Source: Agrobacterium genomosp. 13 str. CFBP 6927
GTDB taxonomy: Bacteria > Pseudomonadota > Alphaproteobacteria > Rhizobiales > Rhizobiaceae
Reading direction: 5' to 3'
DNA length: 64,000 bases
NCBI GenBank assembly: GCA_900012615.1
Contig: LT009756.1
Location: forward strand, 1,080,893-1,144,892
Positions 30,613 to 39,976 of the stretch are shown here, in pieces. The notes under the pieces were generated by a model. It was not told where the DNA came from and ran no database searches. It saw only the letters and a program-made list of their open reading frames with translations. Positions within the stretch are counted from its first letter, which is position 1. Each line of letters begins with the position of its first letter. The position numbers and the translations under genes are program-made.

Positions 30613-31902
30613 ATGTCGAACACAGATGCTTTCTTCTCCCGTCCGCTTGCCGAAGTCGATCCGGATATTTTCGGCGCGATCGAGAAGGAACTGGGTCGCC
30701 AGCGCCACGAGATCGAACTGATCGCCTCGGAAAACATCGTTTCCCGCGCCGTGCTCGAAGCGCAGGGTTCGATCATGACCAACAAATATGCGGAAGGTTA
30801 TCCGGGCAAGCGTTATTACGGCGGCTGCCAGTTCGTCGACATCGCTGAAGAACTCGCCATCGAGCGCGCCAAGAAGCTGTTCGGCGTCAACTTCGCCAAC
30901 GTGCAGCCGAATTCCGGTTCGCAAATGAACCAGGCCGTGTTCCTCGCGCTGCTGCAGCCGGGTGATACCTTCATGGGCCTCGACCTGAACTCGGGAGGCC
31001 ATCTGACGCATGGTTCGCCGGTCAACATGTCCGGCAAGTGGTTCAACGTCGTCTCCTACGGCGTGCGTGAAGGCGACAACCTGCTCGACATGGACGAAGT
31101 GGAGCGCAAGGCCAAGGAAACCCGGCCGAAGCTGATCCTCGCCGGCGGCACCGCCTATTCCCGTATCTGGGACTGGAAGCGCTTCCGCGAAATCGCCGAT
31201 GAAGTCGGTGCTTACCTCATGGTCGACATGGCCCACATCGCCGGTCTCGTTGCCGGTGGCCAGCATCCGTCGCCGTTCCCGCACTGCCATGTCGCCACCA
31301 CGACGACGCATAAGTCGCTGCGCGGCCCGCGTGGCGGCATGATCCTTACCAACGAAGAGGATCTGGCCAAGAAGTTCAATTCGGCTGTATTCCCCGGCCT
31401 GCAGGGCGGCCCGCTGATGCACGTCATCGCCGCAAAGGCCGTCGCCTTCGGTGAAGCGCTGCAGCCGGAATTCAAGGATTACGCCGCACAGGTCGTCAAG
31501 AACGCCAAGGCGCTGGCCGAAACGCTGATCGAAGGCGGTCTGGATGTTGTCTCCGGCGGCACCGACAACCACCTGATGCTGGTCGATCTTCGCAAGAAGA
31601 ACGCCACCGGTAAGCGCGCGGAAGCAGCTCTTGGCCGCGCCTACGTCACCTGCAACAAGAACGGCATTCCTTTCGATCCGGAAAAGCCTTTCGTCACCTC
31701 TGGTGTTCGCCTTGGCACGCCGGCCGGCACGACGCGCGGTTTCAAGGAAGCGGAATTCCGCGAAATCGGCAAGCTGATCGTGGAGGTTCTCGATGGTCTG
31801 AAGGTTGCCAATTCGGACGAGGGCAACGCCGCCGTCGAGGCTGCGGTGCGTGAAAAGGTCGTCGGCCTGACCGACCGTTTCCCGATGTACCCGTACATGT
31901 AA
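30613..31902 (+). CDS. glyA: Serine hydroxymethyltransferase
   Basis: PLP enzyme interconverting serine and glycine while charging tetrahydrofolate with a one-carbon unit. The 429-residue protein shows the PLP-Lys motif [19 protein letters not shown], the N-terminal [20 protein letters not shown] and the [14 protein letters not shown] substrate loop. The ATG at 30613 gives the standard start. It heads an apparent operon glyA-nrdR-ribD-ribE, with 12 bases to nrdR. Confidence 0.98.
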   Translation: MSNTDAFFSRPLAEVDPDIFGAIEKELGRQRHEIELIASENIVSRAVLEAQGSIMTNKYAEGYPGKRYYGGCQFVDIAEELAIERAKKLFGVNFANVQPNSGSQMNQAVFLALLQPGDTFMGLDLNSGGHLTHGSPVNMSGKWFNVVSYGVREGDNLLDMDEVERKAKETRPKLILAGGTAYSRIWDWKRFREIADEVGAYLMVDMAHIAGLVAGGQHPSPFPHCHVATTTTHKSLRGPRGGMILTNEEDLAKKFNSAVFPGLQGGPLMHVIAAKAVAFGEALQPEFKDYAAQVVKNAKALAETLIEGGLDVVSGGTDNHLMLVDLRKKNATGKRAEAALGRAYVTCNKNGIPFDPEKPFVTSGVRLGTPAGTTRGFKEAEFREIGKLIVEVLDGLKVANSDEGNAAVEAAVREKVVGLTDRFPMYPYM

Positions 31903-31914
31903 GAGAGGAAGACG

Positions 31915-32394
31915 ATGCGCTGCCCATTTTGCGGTTCCGAAGACACACAGGTCAAGGACTCGCGTCCGGCGGAGGACAATACCTCCATCCGCCGGCGGCG
32001 CATCTGCCCCGATTGCGGCGGCCGCTTCACGACCTATGAGCGCGTGCAACTGCGCGAGCTGATGGTCATCAAGAAAAGCGGCCGCAAGCTGCCCTTCGAC
32101 CGGGAAAAGCTGGTACGATCCTTCGAGATCGCGCTGCGCAAGCGCCCGGTCGACCGCGACCGTATCGAGCGCGCCGTCTCCGGCATCGTCCGCCGCCTGG
32201 AAAGTTCCGGCGAGACGGAAATCCCCTCGGAAGAAATCGGCCTGCAGGTTCTCGAAGCGCTGAAGAGCCTCGATGACGTGGCCTTCGTGCGTTACGCCTC
32301 GGTCTATCGCGATTTCAGCCATGCCGAGGATTTTGAAAACGTGATTGCCGAAATCAACGCCAAGATCGCCCGCGATACGGACGCCGGAGTCTAG
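31915..32394 (+). CDS. nrdR: Ribonucleotide reductase repressor NrdR
   Basis: 159-residue repressor of ribonucleotide reductase genes. The N-terminal zinc ribbon is complete ([17 protein letters not shown] and [19 protein letters not shown]), and the ATP-cone follows ([20 protein letters not shown]). Family members sense ATP/dATP and bind NrdR boxes. It sits 2 bases before ribD, an arrangement common in proteobacteria. Length is normal. Confidence 0.97.
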   Translation: MRCPFCGSEDTQVKDSRPAEDNTSIRRRRICPDCGGRFTTYERVQLRELMVIKKSGRKLPFDREKLVRSFEIALRKRPVDRDRIERAVSGIVRRLESSGETEIPSEEIGLQVLEALKSLDDVAFVRYASVYRDFSHAEDFENVIAEINAKIARDTDAGV

Positions 32395-32396
32395 CC

Positions 32397-33644
32397 GTGA
32401 CCACCCGCGCCGATGACGAAAGATTCATGGCCCGGGCAATCGAGGTTTCGCTTCGCCATCAGGGCCAGACGCTTACCAATCCATCGGTTGGCTGTGTTCT
32501 CGTAAAAGACGGAAAAATCATCGCCGAAGCCGTGACCGCCATTGGCGGCCGCCCGCATGCCGAACGGCAGGCGCTGGAAATAGCCGGCGAGGCGGCGCGC
32601 GGCGCGACCGCTTATGTGACGCTCGAACCCTGCTCACACTGGGGCAAGACGCCTCCCTGCGCCAATGCGCTGGTGGAATTCGGCGTCGCCCGTGTGGTCG
32701 TGGCGGTAGACGATCCGGATGAGCGCGTTTCCGGCCGCGGCTATACGATTTTACGGGATGCCGGCATTGTCGTGGAAACCGGCCTGTTGCGCGCGGAAGG
32801 CCAGCGAGCGCTTGCCGGCTACCTCACGCGTCAGGTGAAAAAACGCCCGCATGTGATTCTGAAACTTGCCGTTTCCGCCGATGGTATGATCGGCAGGAAA
32901 GGCGAGGGGCAGGTGGCGATCACCGGTCCCGAGGCGCGCCATGCCGTGCATGAATTGCGCGCGCGTTGTGATTGCATCCTTGTGGGGATTGGCACGGCGA
33001 TTGCTGACGATCCGGAACTGACGGTGCGTATTTCGGGGATGGAGCAGCGCTCGCCGGTCCGTATCGTGCTGGATCGGCATTTTGAGTTGCCGCTGACATC
33101 GAAGCTGGTGAAGACAGCGCGGGAGGTGCCGGTGATCGTTGCGGCGATACCCCCCTCCCTGCCCTGCCGGGCATCTCCCCCCTCAAGGGGGGGAGATCGA
33201 TGGAGCGCTGCTTCGCCCCGCATCGGCAGCTGGAGAGGGTGAGCCGGAGGCACAATTTGCACGAGCGGCTAGCCCCTTGCCGATCTCCCCCCTTGAGGGG
33301 GAGATGCCCGGCAGGGCAGAGGGGGTAACCGCGACCACCGACGCCAACTCCTCACCGAGGCCGGCGTCCAGATCCTCGAAGCCCCAACCCTCGAAAACCT
33401 CCTGCGCATTCTCGCCGAAAGCGGCATGTCGGAACTTCTGGTCGAAGGAGGCGCCTTTGCCGCAAAATCATTCCTTGAAGCCGGGCTGGTGGACCGTATC
33501 ATGCTGTTCGAAAGCCCGGTCGTGATCGGCGAAGGCGGCATTGAAACGCCGCTCAACCGTGCCGATATCACGGGCGACTATGCACTGATCAGCGAAACCG
33601 CCTATGGGCCGGATCGCTGCTTCGATTATGAAAGGCCGATTTGA
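32397..33644 (+). pseudogene. ribD: ribD interrupted by a palindromic insertion (deaminase domain intact, reductase domain split)
   Basis: RibD deaminates and then reduces the pyrimidine intermediate of riboflavin synthesis. From the GTG at 32397, residues 1-250 are normal: the zinc deaminase site is His54-Ala-Glu56 with Cys79 and Cys88 (PCSHWGKTPPC), and the reductase begins at PHVILKLAVSADGMIG. At VPVIVAA (base 33147) a 180-bp palindromic element starts and the frame stops at 33240-33242, with two more in-frame stops inside the element. RibD sequence resumes at 33327 in the same frame (NRDHRRQLLTEAGV) and runs to the stop at 33642-33644. Removing 33148-33327 would restore about 355 residues, the normal length. 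The deaminase may still be made; the reductase is probably lost. Confidence 0.88.
33148..33327. mobile_element. 180-bp palindromic (MITE/RIME-like) element inside ribD
   Basis: Both ends start with TA followed by a C-run and are imperfect inverted repeats of about 47 bases sharing TGCCCTGCCGGGCATCTCCC and CTCAAGGGGGG; each arm also carries a nested small hairpin. The middle (about 33200-33280) is non-palindromic and codes for nothing evident. TA at both outer ends could be a TA target duplication of an IS630/mariner-derived MITE, but the reading frame of flanking ribD fits best if the full 180 bp were added. No transposase is present, so it would have moved in trans. Confidence 0.8.
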
Positions 33645-34255
33645 TGTTTACCGGAATTGTCACCGACGTTGGAACCGTTTCCGAGCTGGAAGCCCTGGCG
33701 GAAGGCGTGCGTCTGCGGGTGGCGACCAATTACGATCCCAAGACCATCGATATGGGCGCATCGATCTCCCATGGCGGCGTCTGCCTGACGGTGACGAGGT
33801 TGCCGGAAGACGGCAGCAATGAGCGCTGGTACGAGGTCGAGGCCTGGGAAGAGGCGCTGCGCCTGACGACGATTGCCGGCTGGCAAAAGGGTACCCACGT
33901 CAATCTGGAGCGGGCGCTCAAGATCGGCGATGAGCTTGGCGGCCACATCGTTTCCGGCCATGTCGATGGCAGGGCGGAAATCCTTTCGGTGGAATCCGAA
34001 GGCGAGGCAGTGCGCATTCGCCTGCGCGCGCCGGAGCATCTGGCGAAATTCGTTGCGCCCAAGGGTTCCGTGGCGCTCGACGGCACCTCGCTGACCGTCA
34101 ACGCCGTCGAAGGCACGGATTTCGACGTGCTGTTGATCCGCCACACGCTGACTGTCACCACATGGGGCGAACGCCAGCCGGGCGATTTCGTCAATTTCGA
34201 AGTCGATACCATGGCACGTTATGCCGCAAGGCTTGCGGAATTTCCCTCAGCGTAA
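33644..34255 (+). CDS. ribE: Riboflavin synthase alpha chain
   Basis: Dismutates two 6,7-dimethyl-8-ribityllumazines to riboflavin. The 203-residue protein has the two lumazine-binding repeats: the first begins MFTGIVTDVGTVSEL with SISHGGVCLTVT, the second near HIVSGHVDGRAEIL with GSVALDGTSLTVNAV. Its ATG overlaps the last base of the ribD remnant's stop codon (TGATG), so it was translationally coupled to ribD. The insertion upstream in ribD might lower its expression. The sequence itself is intact. Confidence 0.97.
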   Translation: MFTGIVTDVGTVSELEALAEGVRLRVATNYDPKTIDMGASISHGGVCLTVTRLPEDGSNERWYEVEAWEEALRLTTIAGWQKGTHVNLERALKIGDELGGHIVSGHVDGRAEILSVESEGEAVRIRLRAPEHLAKFVAPKGSVALDGTSLTVNAVEGTDFDVLLIRHTLTVTTWGERQPGDFVNFEVDTMARYAARLAEFPSA

Positions 34256-34296
34256 TGTGACGATGCTTTGGAGAGGAGGACGCACCGACGCCTCCT

Positions 34297-34411
34297 CCGT
34301 CATTCCGGCCTTGAGCCGGAATCCAGCCAGCCCAAGTCTTTGGGCTGAAAGAATTTTTCCCGCCGCGCAGACGCGCGTCGACTGGATTCCGGCTCAAGGC
34401 CGGAATGACGG
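34297..34411. repeat. Palindromic intergenic repeat, copy A (115 bp)
   Basis: Perfect 30-bp inverted arms (34297-34326 and 34382-34411) beginning CCGTCATTCCGGCCTTGAGC. The centre contains GCCCAAGTCTTTGGGCTGAA. A second copy with the same arms and a matching centre in the opposite orientation lies at 56749-56871. Such short mosaic palindromes are typical of rhizobial chromosomes. It lies between ribE and the LysE-type gene and may form a strong RNA hairpin. Confidence 0.9.
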
Positions 34412-34549
34412 AAAGGGGAGTGCCAACACCTGAAATCGCGGCATATGCAATTGTTCTCAAGCACCCCGCTTCCGATGAAGCCGGAAACGCTATAAGACCT
34501 TTTAGCCGTTTGATATCGACCGCAAGCCAAACGGGTAGGGAAATACATC

Positions 34550-35182
34550 ATGCCGTCCTTCGAACTGCTGACAGCCTTTTTCATAACCACCGCCTTGTTC
34601 GCCTATATCCCCGGTCCGGCCATGCTTTATGCGGCGGCGCAGACCATGGCGCGCGGCCGGTTTGCCGGGCTGATGGCGGTGCTTGGTATCCATGTCGGCT
34701 GCTATTTCCACATTTTTGCCTCTGCCGCAGGGCTTTCGGTGCTGTTTCAGGCCGTGCCATGGCTTTATCTGGCGGTGAAGCTATGCGGTGCGCTGTATCT
34801 CATCTGGCTCGGCTTCTCGATGCTGCGCAGCAAGCTTGAGGGCGAGGCGGTCAATCTGACCATCGAGCCGAAATCGGCCCGCCGCGCCTTCATCGACAGC
34901 ATCATCGTCGATGTGCTCAATCCGAAGACGGCGCTGTTCTTTCTGGCCTTCCTGCCGCAATTCGTGGACCCTGCGGCGGCCTTTCCGGTCTGGCTGCAAT
35001 TGCTGATCCTCGGCATCGCCGTCAATTTCATTTTTTCCTCGGCCGATCTTGTCGGCGTGCTTCTGGCGGGCGCCATGGTCGGGCGTCTGAAGCGTTCCGG
35101 GGCGGTGCAGGTGCTTGCCCGGCGCGCGGCCGGGACGGTGCTGATGGGGCTTGGCGTCCATCTCGCCTTCCAGAAAACCTGA
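34550..35182 (+). CDS. LysE family translocator
   Basis: 210-residue amino-acid or metabolite exporter of the LysE/RhtB type with about six helices. The N-terminal family motif is TALFAYIPGPAMLYAAAQTMARG, the middle loop carries KLCGALYLIWLGFSMLRSK, and VLNPKTALFFLAFLPQFVDP is diagnostic. The cargo is unknown. It stands between ribE and ribH, with a repeat element before it and about 165 bases after it, so it seems inserted into the rib-nus order rather than part of the pathway. Confidence 0.92.
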   Translation: MPSFELLTAFFITTALFAYIPGPAMLYAAAQTMARGRFAGLMAVLGIHVGCYFHIFASAAGLSVLFQAVPWLYLAVKLCGALYLIWLGFSMLRSKLEGEAVNLTIEPKSARRAFIDSIIVDVLNPKTALFFLAFLPQFVDPAAAFPVWLQLLILGIAVNFIFSSADLVGVLLAGAMVGRLKRSGAVQVLARRAAGTVLMGLGVHLAFQKT

Positions 35183-35346
35183 TTGTCGCGGAGCAGCACC
35201 GGAAGGCTTGAAACCCGGCCAAATGCCCCGCAAACGCGGCCTCTTGCGCCGCTGACACATGAAATTACTTGCCAAAAATGGCCAGCCGTGGTTTGACCGC
35301 CGCAAAAGCCGGTATGATCCGGCATCAAGCTTTTCAGGAAAATATC

Positions 35347-35793
35347 ATGTCCAAACCCCATCTTCTTATCGTGGAAGCACGTTTTTACGACGATATGGCG
35401 GATGCCCTTCTCGAAGGCGCGAAATTCGCGCTCGATGAGGCCGGCGCCACCTATGACGTCATTACCGTTCCGGGTGCGCTGGAAATCCCCGCCGCCATCG
35501 CCATGGCGCTTGACGGTGCTGACAATGACGGCACGGAATATGACGGTTTCGTCGCACTCGGCATGGTCATTCGCGGTGAGACCTACCACTTCGACATCGT
35601 TTCCAACGAATCCTCCCGCGCGCTGATGGATCTCGCCGTCAGCGAATCGCTGCCGATCGGCAACGGCATCCTCACCGTTGAGAATGACGAGCAGGCATGG
35701 GCACGCGTGCGTCGTTCCGACAAGGACAAGGGCGGTTTCGCGGCGCGTGCGGCGCTGACGATGATCGAGCTGAAGAAAAAACTGGGTGGCTGA
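35347..35793 (+). CDS. ribH: 6,7-Dimethyl-8-ribityllumazine synthase
   Basis: Penultimate step of riboflavin synthesis. The 148-residue protein has the family motifs [33 protein letters not shown] (with the catalytic His in the ETYHFD segment) and [17 protein letters not shown]. The ATG at 35347 gives the usual N-terminus [17 protein letters not shown]; the upstream in-frame stretch is not family-like. Five bases separate it from the nusB ATG. Confidence 0.96.
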   Translation: MSKPHLLIVEARFYDDMADALLEGAKFALDEAGATYDVITVPGALEIPAAIAMALDGADNDGTEYDGFVALGMVIRGETYHFDIVSNESSRALMDLAVSESLPIGNGILTVENDEQAWARVRRSDKDKGGFAARAALTMIELKKKLGG

Positions 35794-35797
35794 ACGC

Positions 35798-36295
35798 ATG
35801 TCGAATGTTGAAAATGGCGGTGAACCGCGCCAGCCTTCGGTAAAGCCAGCCAACCAGCGCGGCGCTGCACGCCTTGCGGCCGTGCAGGCGCTTTACCAGA
35901 TGGATGTCGGCGGAACCGGCGTTATGGAAGTCGTGGCCGAATATGAGGCGCACCGTCTTGGCCAGGAAGTCGATGGCGACACCTATCTGAAAGCTGACCC
36001 GTCCTGGTTCCGTTCCATCGTTTCCGGCGTCGTCCGCGATCAGACCAAGATCGACCCGCTGGTTCGCTCGGCCCTTCTGGAAGACTGGCCGCTGTCGCGC
36101 CTCGATGCCACCGTGCGGGCGATTCTGCGTGCCGGCACTTTCGAGATTTTGGAGCGCAAGGACGTGCCGGTCGCCGTCATCGTCACGGAATATGTCGAGA
36201 TCGCCCGTGCTTTCTTCGAGCATGATGAGCCGAAGCTCGTGAATGCGGTGCTTGACCGCATTGCCAAGCAGGTGCGCGGCGAGGCAAAACGCTGA
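35798..36295 (+). CDS. nusB: Transcription antitermination factor NusB
   Basis: 165-residue all-helical RNA-binding protein that, with NusE/S10, binds boxA in rRNA leaders for antitermination. The core runs from [17 protein letters not shown] to [21 protein letters not shown], and [15 protein letters not shown] precedes the end, all typical. The N-terminus is about 20 residues longer than in E. coli. The ribH-nusB pairing is common in bacteria. A GTG at 35786 in the same frame is possible but less likely. Confidence 0.95.
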   Translation: MSNVENGGEPRQPSVKPANQRGAARLAAVQALYQMDVGGTGVMEVVAEYEAHRLGQEVDGDTYLKADPSWFRSIVSGVVRDQTKIDPLVRSALLEDWPLSRLDATVRAILRAGTFEILERKDVPVAVIVTEYVEIARAFFEHDEPKLVNAVLDRIAKQVRGEAKR

Positions 36296-36316
36296 AGTAA
36301 AACAGGTGAGGAAGAC

Positions 36317-37540
36317 ATGAGCGCCGTTTCCGTCCCCGGACTAGAAGTTCAACTGGACGAGGCGAAGCGCAACGTCTTCCTCCTCACCATCGCGCAGGCG
36401 ATCATGGGATCGGCTGCGCCCTTAAGCTTTTCGGTTGGCGCACTTGCCGGCTATCAGCTGCTCGGCGCGGACAAGTCACTGGCGACCGCGCCTCTCACCG
36501 GCTTCAATATCGGCGTTGCGCTCGGCGCCATCTGCGTAGCAGCCGCATCCCGCTTTCTCGGCCGCAAAGCAGGCTTCATGGTCGGCGCGCTGATGTGCTC
36601 GATTGGCGGCGGTATTGCTGCCGTAGCGCTCTTCCGTGCGGATTTCTGGCTGTTTGCCGTCGGCCTGCTGCTGATCGGTATTTCCGGCGGATTCACGCAG
36701 AAAATCCGCTTCGCCGCCGCCGATGCCTCGCCATCCTTTTACAAGCCGAAAGCCATTTCCTGGATCCTGGCGGGTGGAATCATCTCGGCCATCGTTGGCC
36801 CGCAGCTTGCCATTTTCGGCAAGGACGTGTTCGCGCCGGTCACCTTCGCCGGCGCCTTTATCGCGCTGGTGCCGCTTGGCATCATCTCGATTGCGATTCT
36901 GGCATTCCTGAAATTACCGGATCCAAAGGCCGCTTCTACTCATGCGCACGCGGTGCGGCCCCTGTCGGAGATCGTCCGCACGCACCGTTTCGTCACCGGC
37001 ATGGTCTGCGGTATCGGTTCCTACGCATTGATGACCTTCATGATGACCGGCGCACCGCTCGCCATGGTCGTCGGTTGCGGTTTCCCCTCCGAACTCGCGA
37101 CCCTCGGCATTCAGTGGCATGTTCTTGCCATGTTCGGCCCGAGCTTCTTCACCGGCATGCTGATCTCCCGATTCGGGGCGGAGAAAATCGTCGCGACCGG
37201 CCTCGTTGTGCTGATGGCCTGCGCCGTCGTCGCCCATATGGGTATCGAATTGTGGAATTTCTGGGCGGCGCTCATTCTCCTTGGGCTCGGCTGGAATTTC
37301 GGTTTTATCGGCGCTACCGCCATCATCACCTCCAGCTACCGCCCGCATGAGGCGGACAAGGTGCAGGGTTTCCACGATATCGTGCTTTTCGGCACGGTGG
37401 CGCTTTCATCCTTCTCTTCCGGCAAGGTGTTCACGGCCTGGGGCTGGTCGGTAATGAACCTCGTCATCTGGCCGGTGGCCGGCCTTTGCCTGCTGCTTGT
37501 CCTGTCGCTGCTGCTGACCCCGCGCAAAAACGCCGCCTGA
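36317..37540 (+). CDS. MFS transporter
   Basis: 407-residue, 12-helix major facilitator starting 21 bases after nusB and probably in its operon. The family loop after helix 2 reads SRFLGRKAGFMVGALMCSIG, and in the second half SRFGAEKIVATGLVVLMAC. Related proteins follow nusB in several rhizobia, but no substrate is established. The loop HEADKVQGFHDIVLFGTVAL between late helices is charged. A link to flavin transport is possible from the neighbours but unsupported. Confidence 0.85.
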   Translation: MSAVSVPGLEVQLDEAKRNVFLLTIAQAIMGSAAPLSFSVGALAGYQLLGADKSLATAPLTGFNIGVALGAICVAAASRFLGRKAGFMVGALMCSIGGGIAAVALFRADFWLFAVGLLLIGISGGFTQKIRFAAADASPSFYKPKAISWILAGGIISAIVGPQLAIFGKDVFAPVTFAGAFIALVPLGIISIAILAFLKLPDPKAASTHAHAVRPLSEIVRTHRFVTGMVCGIGSYALMTFMMTGAPLAMVVGCGFPSELATLGIQWHVLAMFGPSFFTGMLISRFGAEKIVATGLVVLMACAVVAHMGIELWNFWAALILLGLGWNFGFIGATAIITSSYRPHEADKVQGFHDIVLFGTVALSSFSSGKVFTAWGWSVMNLVIWPVAGLCLLLVLSLLLTPRKNAA

Positions 37541-37655
37541 GATTGCGTCAGCGCTCTACCCCTTTCATGTTTCAGGCAAAATTGTGGGCTTGACGCCACG
37601 CCTTTCGCCAACGCAATCTTGCCGCGCAGGTCATTCTTCCTTGGGAGGGGAACAA

Positions 37656-37754
37656 ATGGCCACGACAGGACCCGGAGCGCTTGCGATCATCCGGTCCTTG
37701 CACAAGGTTTCGCCACGCCGGGGAGGGAGTGAGACCCGGCTTTTTGGGAGGTAA
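37656..37754 (+). CDS. Putative 32-residue leader peptide upstream of hppA
   Basis: ATG at 37656 follows the strong ribosome site GGGAGGGG with 5 bases between. The frame MATTGPGALAIIRSLHKVSP... ends with TAA at 37752-37754, 6 bases before the hppA ATG. The hppA ribosome site GGGAGG lies in its last codons. A terminator-like hairpin is embedded in its 3' third. No similarity is recognised. It could be a regulatory leader or a chance frame. Confidence 0.45.
   Translation: MATTGPGALAIIRSLHKVSPRRGGSETRLFGR
37717..37745 (+). terminator. Terminator-like hairpin (possible attenuator) before hppA
   Basis: Arms GCCGGG (37717-37722) and CCCGGC (37735-37740) enclose a 12-base loop and are followed by TTTTT, ending 15 bases before the hppA ATG and inside the small upstream ORF. 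A terminator placed directly in a leader before its gene suggests transcription attenuation, but it could also be a weak stop for read-through from the upstream MFS gene. Confidence 0.55.
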
Positions 37755-37760
37755 GTGCGC

Positions 37761-39899
37761 ATGACCGTAATACCCATAGTGATTTTATGCGGTATCCTGT
37801 CCGTGGTTTACGCGGTATGGGCGACCAAGAGTGTTCTCGATGCCGATCAGGGCAACGAGCGTATGCGTGAAATAGCAGGTTATATCCGTGAAGGCGCACA
37901 GGCTTATCTCACCCGTCAATATCTCACCATCGCCATCGTCGGACTGATCGTCGCCGTTCTCGCCTGGTATCTGCTGTCGGCCATGGCAGCCATTGGTTTC
38001 CTCATCGGCGCGGTGCTTTCGGGCGCCGCCGGTTTCGTCGGCATGCATGTGTCCGTGCGCGCCAATCTGCGCACCGCGCAGGCCGCCTCGCACAGCCTTT
38101 CCGCCGGTCTCGACATCGCCTTCAAGTCGGGCGCGATCACCGGCATGCTGGTGGCCGGTCTCGCGCTGCTCGGCGTCTCCATTTATTATTTCATCCTGAC
38201 CTCGGTGATGGGCCATGCGGCCGGTTCGCGTGAGGTGATCGATGCGCTGGTGTCGCTTGGCTTCGGCGCATCGCTGATTTCAATCTTCGCCCGCCTCGGC
38301 GGCGGCATCTTCACCAAGGGTGCCGATGTCGGCGGCGATCTCGTCGGCAAGGTCGAGGCTGGAATTCCCGAAGACGATCCGCGCAACCCGGCAACCATTG
38401 CCGACAATGTCGGCGACAATGTCGGCGATTGCGCCGGCATGGCCGCTGACCTCTTCGAGACCTATGCCGTCTCTGTCGTCGCGACCATGGTTCTCGCCGC
38501 GATCTTCTTTGCCGGAACGCCGATACTGGAAAGCGCCATGGTCTATCCGCTGGCGATTTGCGGCGCCTGCATCCTGACGTCGATTGCCGGCACCTTCTTC
38601 GTCAAGCTTGGCACCAACAATTCCATCATGGGCGCACTCTATAAGGGCCTGATCGCCACGGGTATCTTCTCCATTGCCGGTCTGGCGGTCGCCACCCATG
38701 CGACGGTGGGCTGGGGCACGGTCGGCACGGTGGCCGGTATGGAGATCACCGGCACCAACCTCTTCCTGTGCGGCATTGTTGGCCTTGTCGTGACGGCACT
38801 GATCGTCGTCATTACCGAATATTACACCGGCACCAACAAGCGCCCGGTCAATTCCATCGCGCAGGCGTCGGTCACCGGTCACGGCACCAATGTCATCCAG
38901 GGTCTTGCGGTCTCGCTGGAATCGACGGCGCTGCCGGCCATCGTCATTGTCGGCGGCATCATCGGCACCTACCAGCTCGGCGGCCTGTTCGGCACCGGCA
39001 TCGCGGTCACCGCCATGCTGGGTCTGGCGGGCATGATCGTGGCGCTCGACGCCTTCGGCCCGGTGACTGATAATGCCGGTGGTATCGCTGAAATGGCCGG
39101 TCTCGATCCTGACGTGCGCAAGGCGACCGACGCGCTGGATGCCGTCGGCAACACCACCAAGGCCGTCACCAAGGGTTACGCCATCGGTTCTGCCGGTCTC
39201 GGCGCGCTGGTGCTGTTTGCGGCCTATTCCAACGACCTGTCCTATTTCGCCGCCAATGGCGATACCTATCCCTACTTCAAGGATATTGGCGAGATTTCCT
39301 TCAGCCTTGCCAATCCTTACGTCGTGGCGGGCCTGCTGTTCGGCGGCCTCATTCCGTACCTCTTCGGCGGCATTGCGATGACGGCGGTAGGCAAGGCGGC
39401 AAGCTCGATCGTCGAAGAAGTCCGCCGCCAGTTCCGGGAAAAGCCGGGCATCATGGCCGGAACGGAAAAACCGGACTATGGCAAGGCGGTTGATCTTCTG
39501 ACCAAGGCGGCGATCAAGGAAATGGTCATTCCGTCGCTCCTGCCGGTTCTGGCGCCGCTCGTCGTTTATTTCGGTGTGCTGCTGATTTCCGGTTCCAAGG
39601 CATCTGCCTTCGCGGCACTTGGCGCATCGCTGCTCGGCGTCATCATCAACGGCCTGTTCGTGGCGATTTCCATGACCTCCGGTGGTGGCGCGTGGGATAA
39701 TGCCAAGAAGAGCTTCGAGGACGGTTTCATCGACAAGGACGGCGTGCGCCACGTCAAGGGTTCCGATGCCCACAAGGCCTCGGTGACGGGCGATACGGTC
39801 GGCGATCCCTACAAGGACACCGCCGGTCCGGCCGTCAACCCGGCCATCAAGATCACCAATATCGTGGCGCTGTTGCTGCTCGCAGTTCTTGCCCACTGA
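37761..39899 (+). CDS. hppA: K+-type membrane H+-translocating pyrophosphatase
   Basis: 712-residue integral membrane enzyme that hydrolyses pyrophosphate and pumps protons. Around 15-16 helices are expected. The PPi-binding loops are [20 protein letters not shown] and [20 protein letters not shown], with a late [12 protein letters not shown] loop and a C-terminal [17 protein letters not shown]. The [18 protein letters not shown] stretch near residue 470 carries the position that separates K+-independent (Lys) from K+-dependent (Ala) enzymes; AIGSAGL shows Ala, so K+ dependence is likely. The ATG at 37761 fits the ribosome site GGGAGG better than the GTG at 37755. Confidence 0.96.
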   Translation: MTVIPIVILCGILSVVYAVWATKSVLDADQGNERMREIAGYIREGAQAYLTRQYLTIAIVGLIVAVLAWYLLSAMAAIGFLIGAVLSGAAGFVGMHVSVRANLRTAQAASHSLSAGLDIAFKSGAITGMLVAGLALLGVSIYYFILTSVMGHAAGSREVIDALVSLGFGASLISIFARLGGGIFTKGADVGGDLVGKVEAGIPEDDPRNPATIADNVGDNVGDCAGMAADLFETYAVSVVATMVLAAIFFAGTPILESAMVYPLAICGACILTSIAGTFFVKLGTNNSIMGALYKGLIATGIFSIAGLAVATHATVGWGTVGTVAGMEITGTNLFLCGIVGLVVTALIVVITEYYTGTNKRPVNSIAQASVTGHGTNVIQGLAVSLESTALPAIVIVGGIIGTYQLGGLFGTGIAVTAMLGLAGMIVALDAFGPVTDNAGGIAEMAGLDPDVRKATDALDAVGNTTKAVTKGYAIGSAGLGALVLFAAYSNDLSYFAANGDTYPYFKDIGEISFSLANPYVVAGLLFGGLIPYLFGGIAMTAVGKAASSIVEEVRRQFREKPGIMAGTEKPDYGKAVDLLTKAAIKEMVIPSLLPVLAPLVVYFGVLLISGSKASAFAALGASLLGVIINGLFVAISMTSGGGAWDNAKKSFEDGFIDKDGVRHVKGSDAHKASVTGDTVGDPYKDTAGPAVNPAIKITNIVALLLLAVLAH

Positions 39900-39923
39900 A
39901 GGCTTAAGATTCCGACGAATGAA

Positions 39924-39953
39924 AAAGGCCCGGGGAGCGATCCCCGGGCCTTT
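39924..39953. terminator. Bidirectional terminator between hppA and bamE
   Basis: Perfect 13-base arms AAAGGCCCGGGGA/TCCCCGGGCCTTT with a 4-base loop GCGA, giving T-rich ends on both strands. It lies between convergent hppA and bamE. Confidence 0.9.
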
Positions 39954-39976
39954 GAGTTTTCCGTTTCTTCTTCCGA

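Noticed and set aside
33240..33242. ribD stop as a sequencing error
   Set aside because: The break coincides with a structured 180-bp palindromic insertion carrying three in-frame stops, not with a single-base change.
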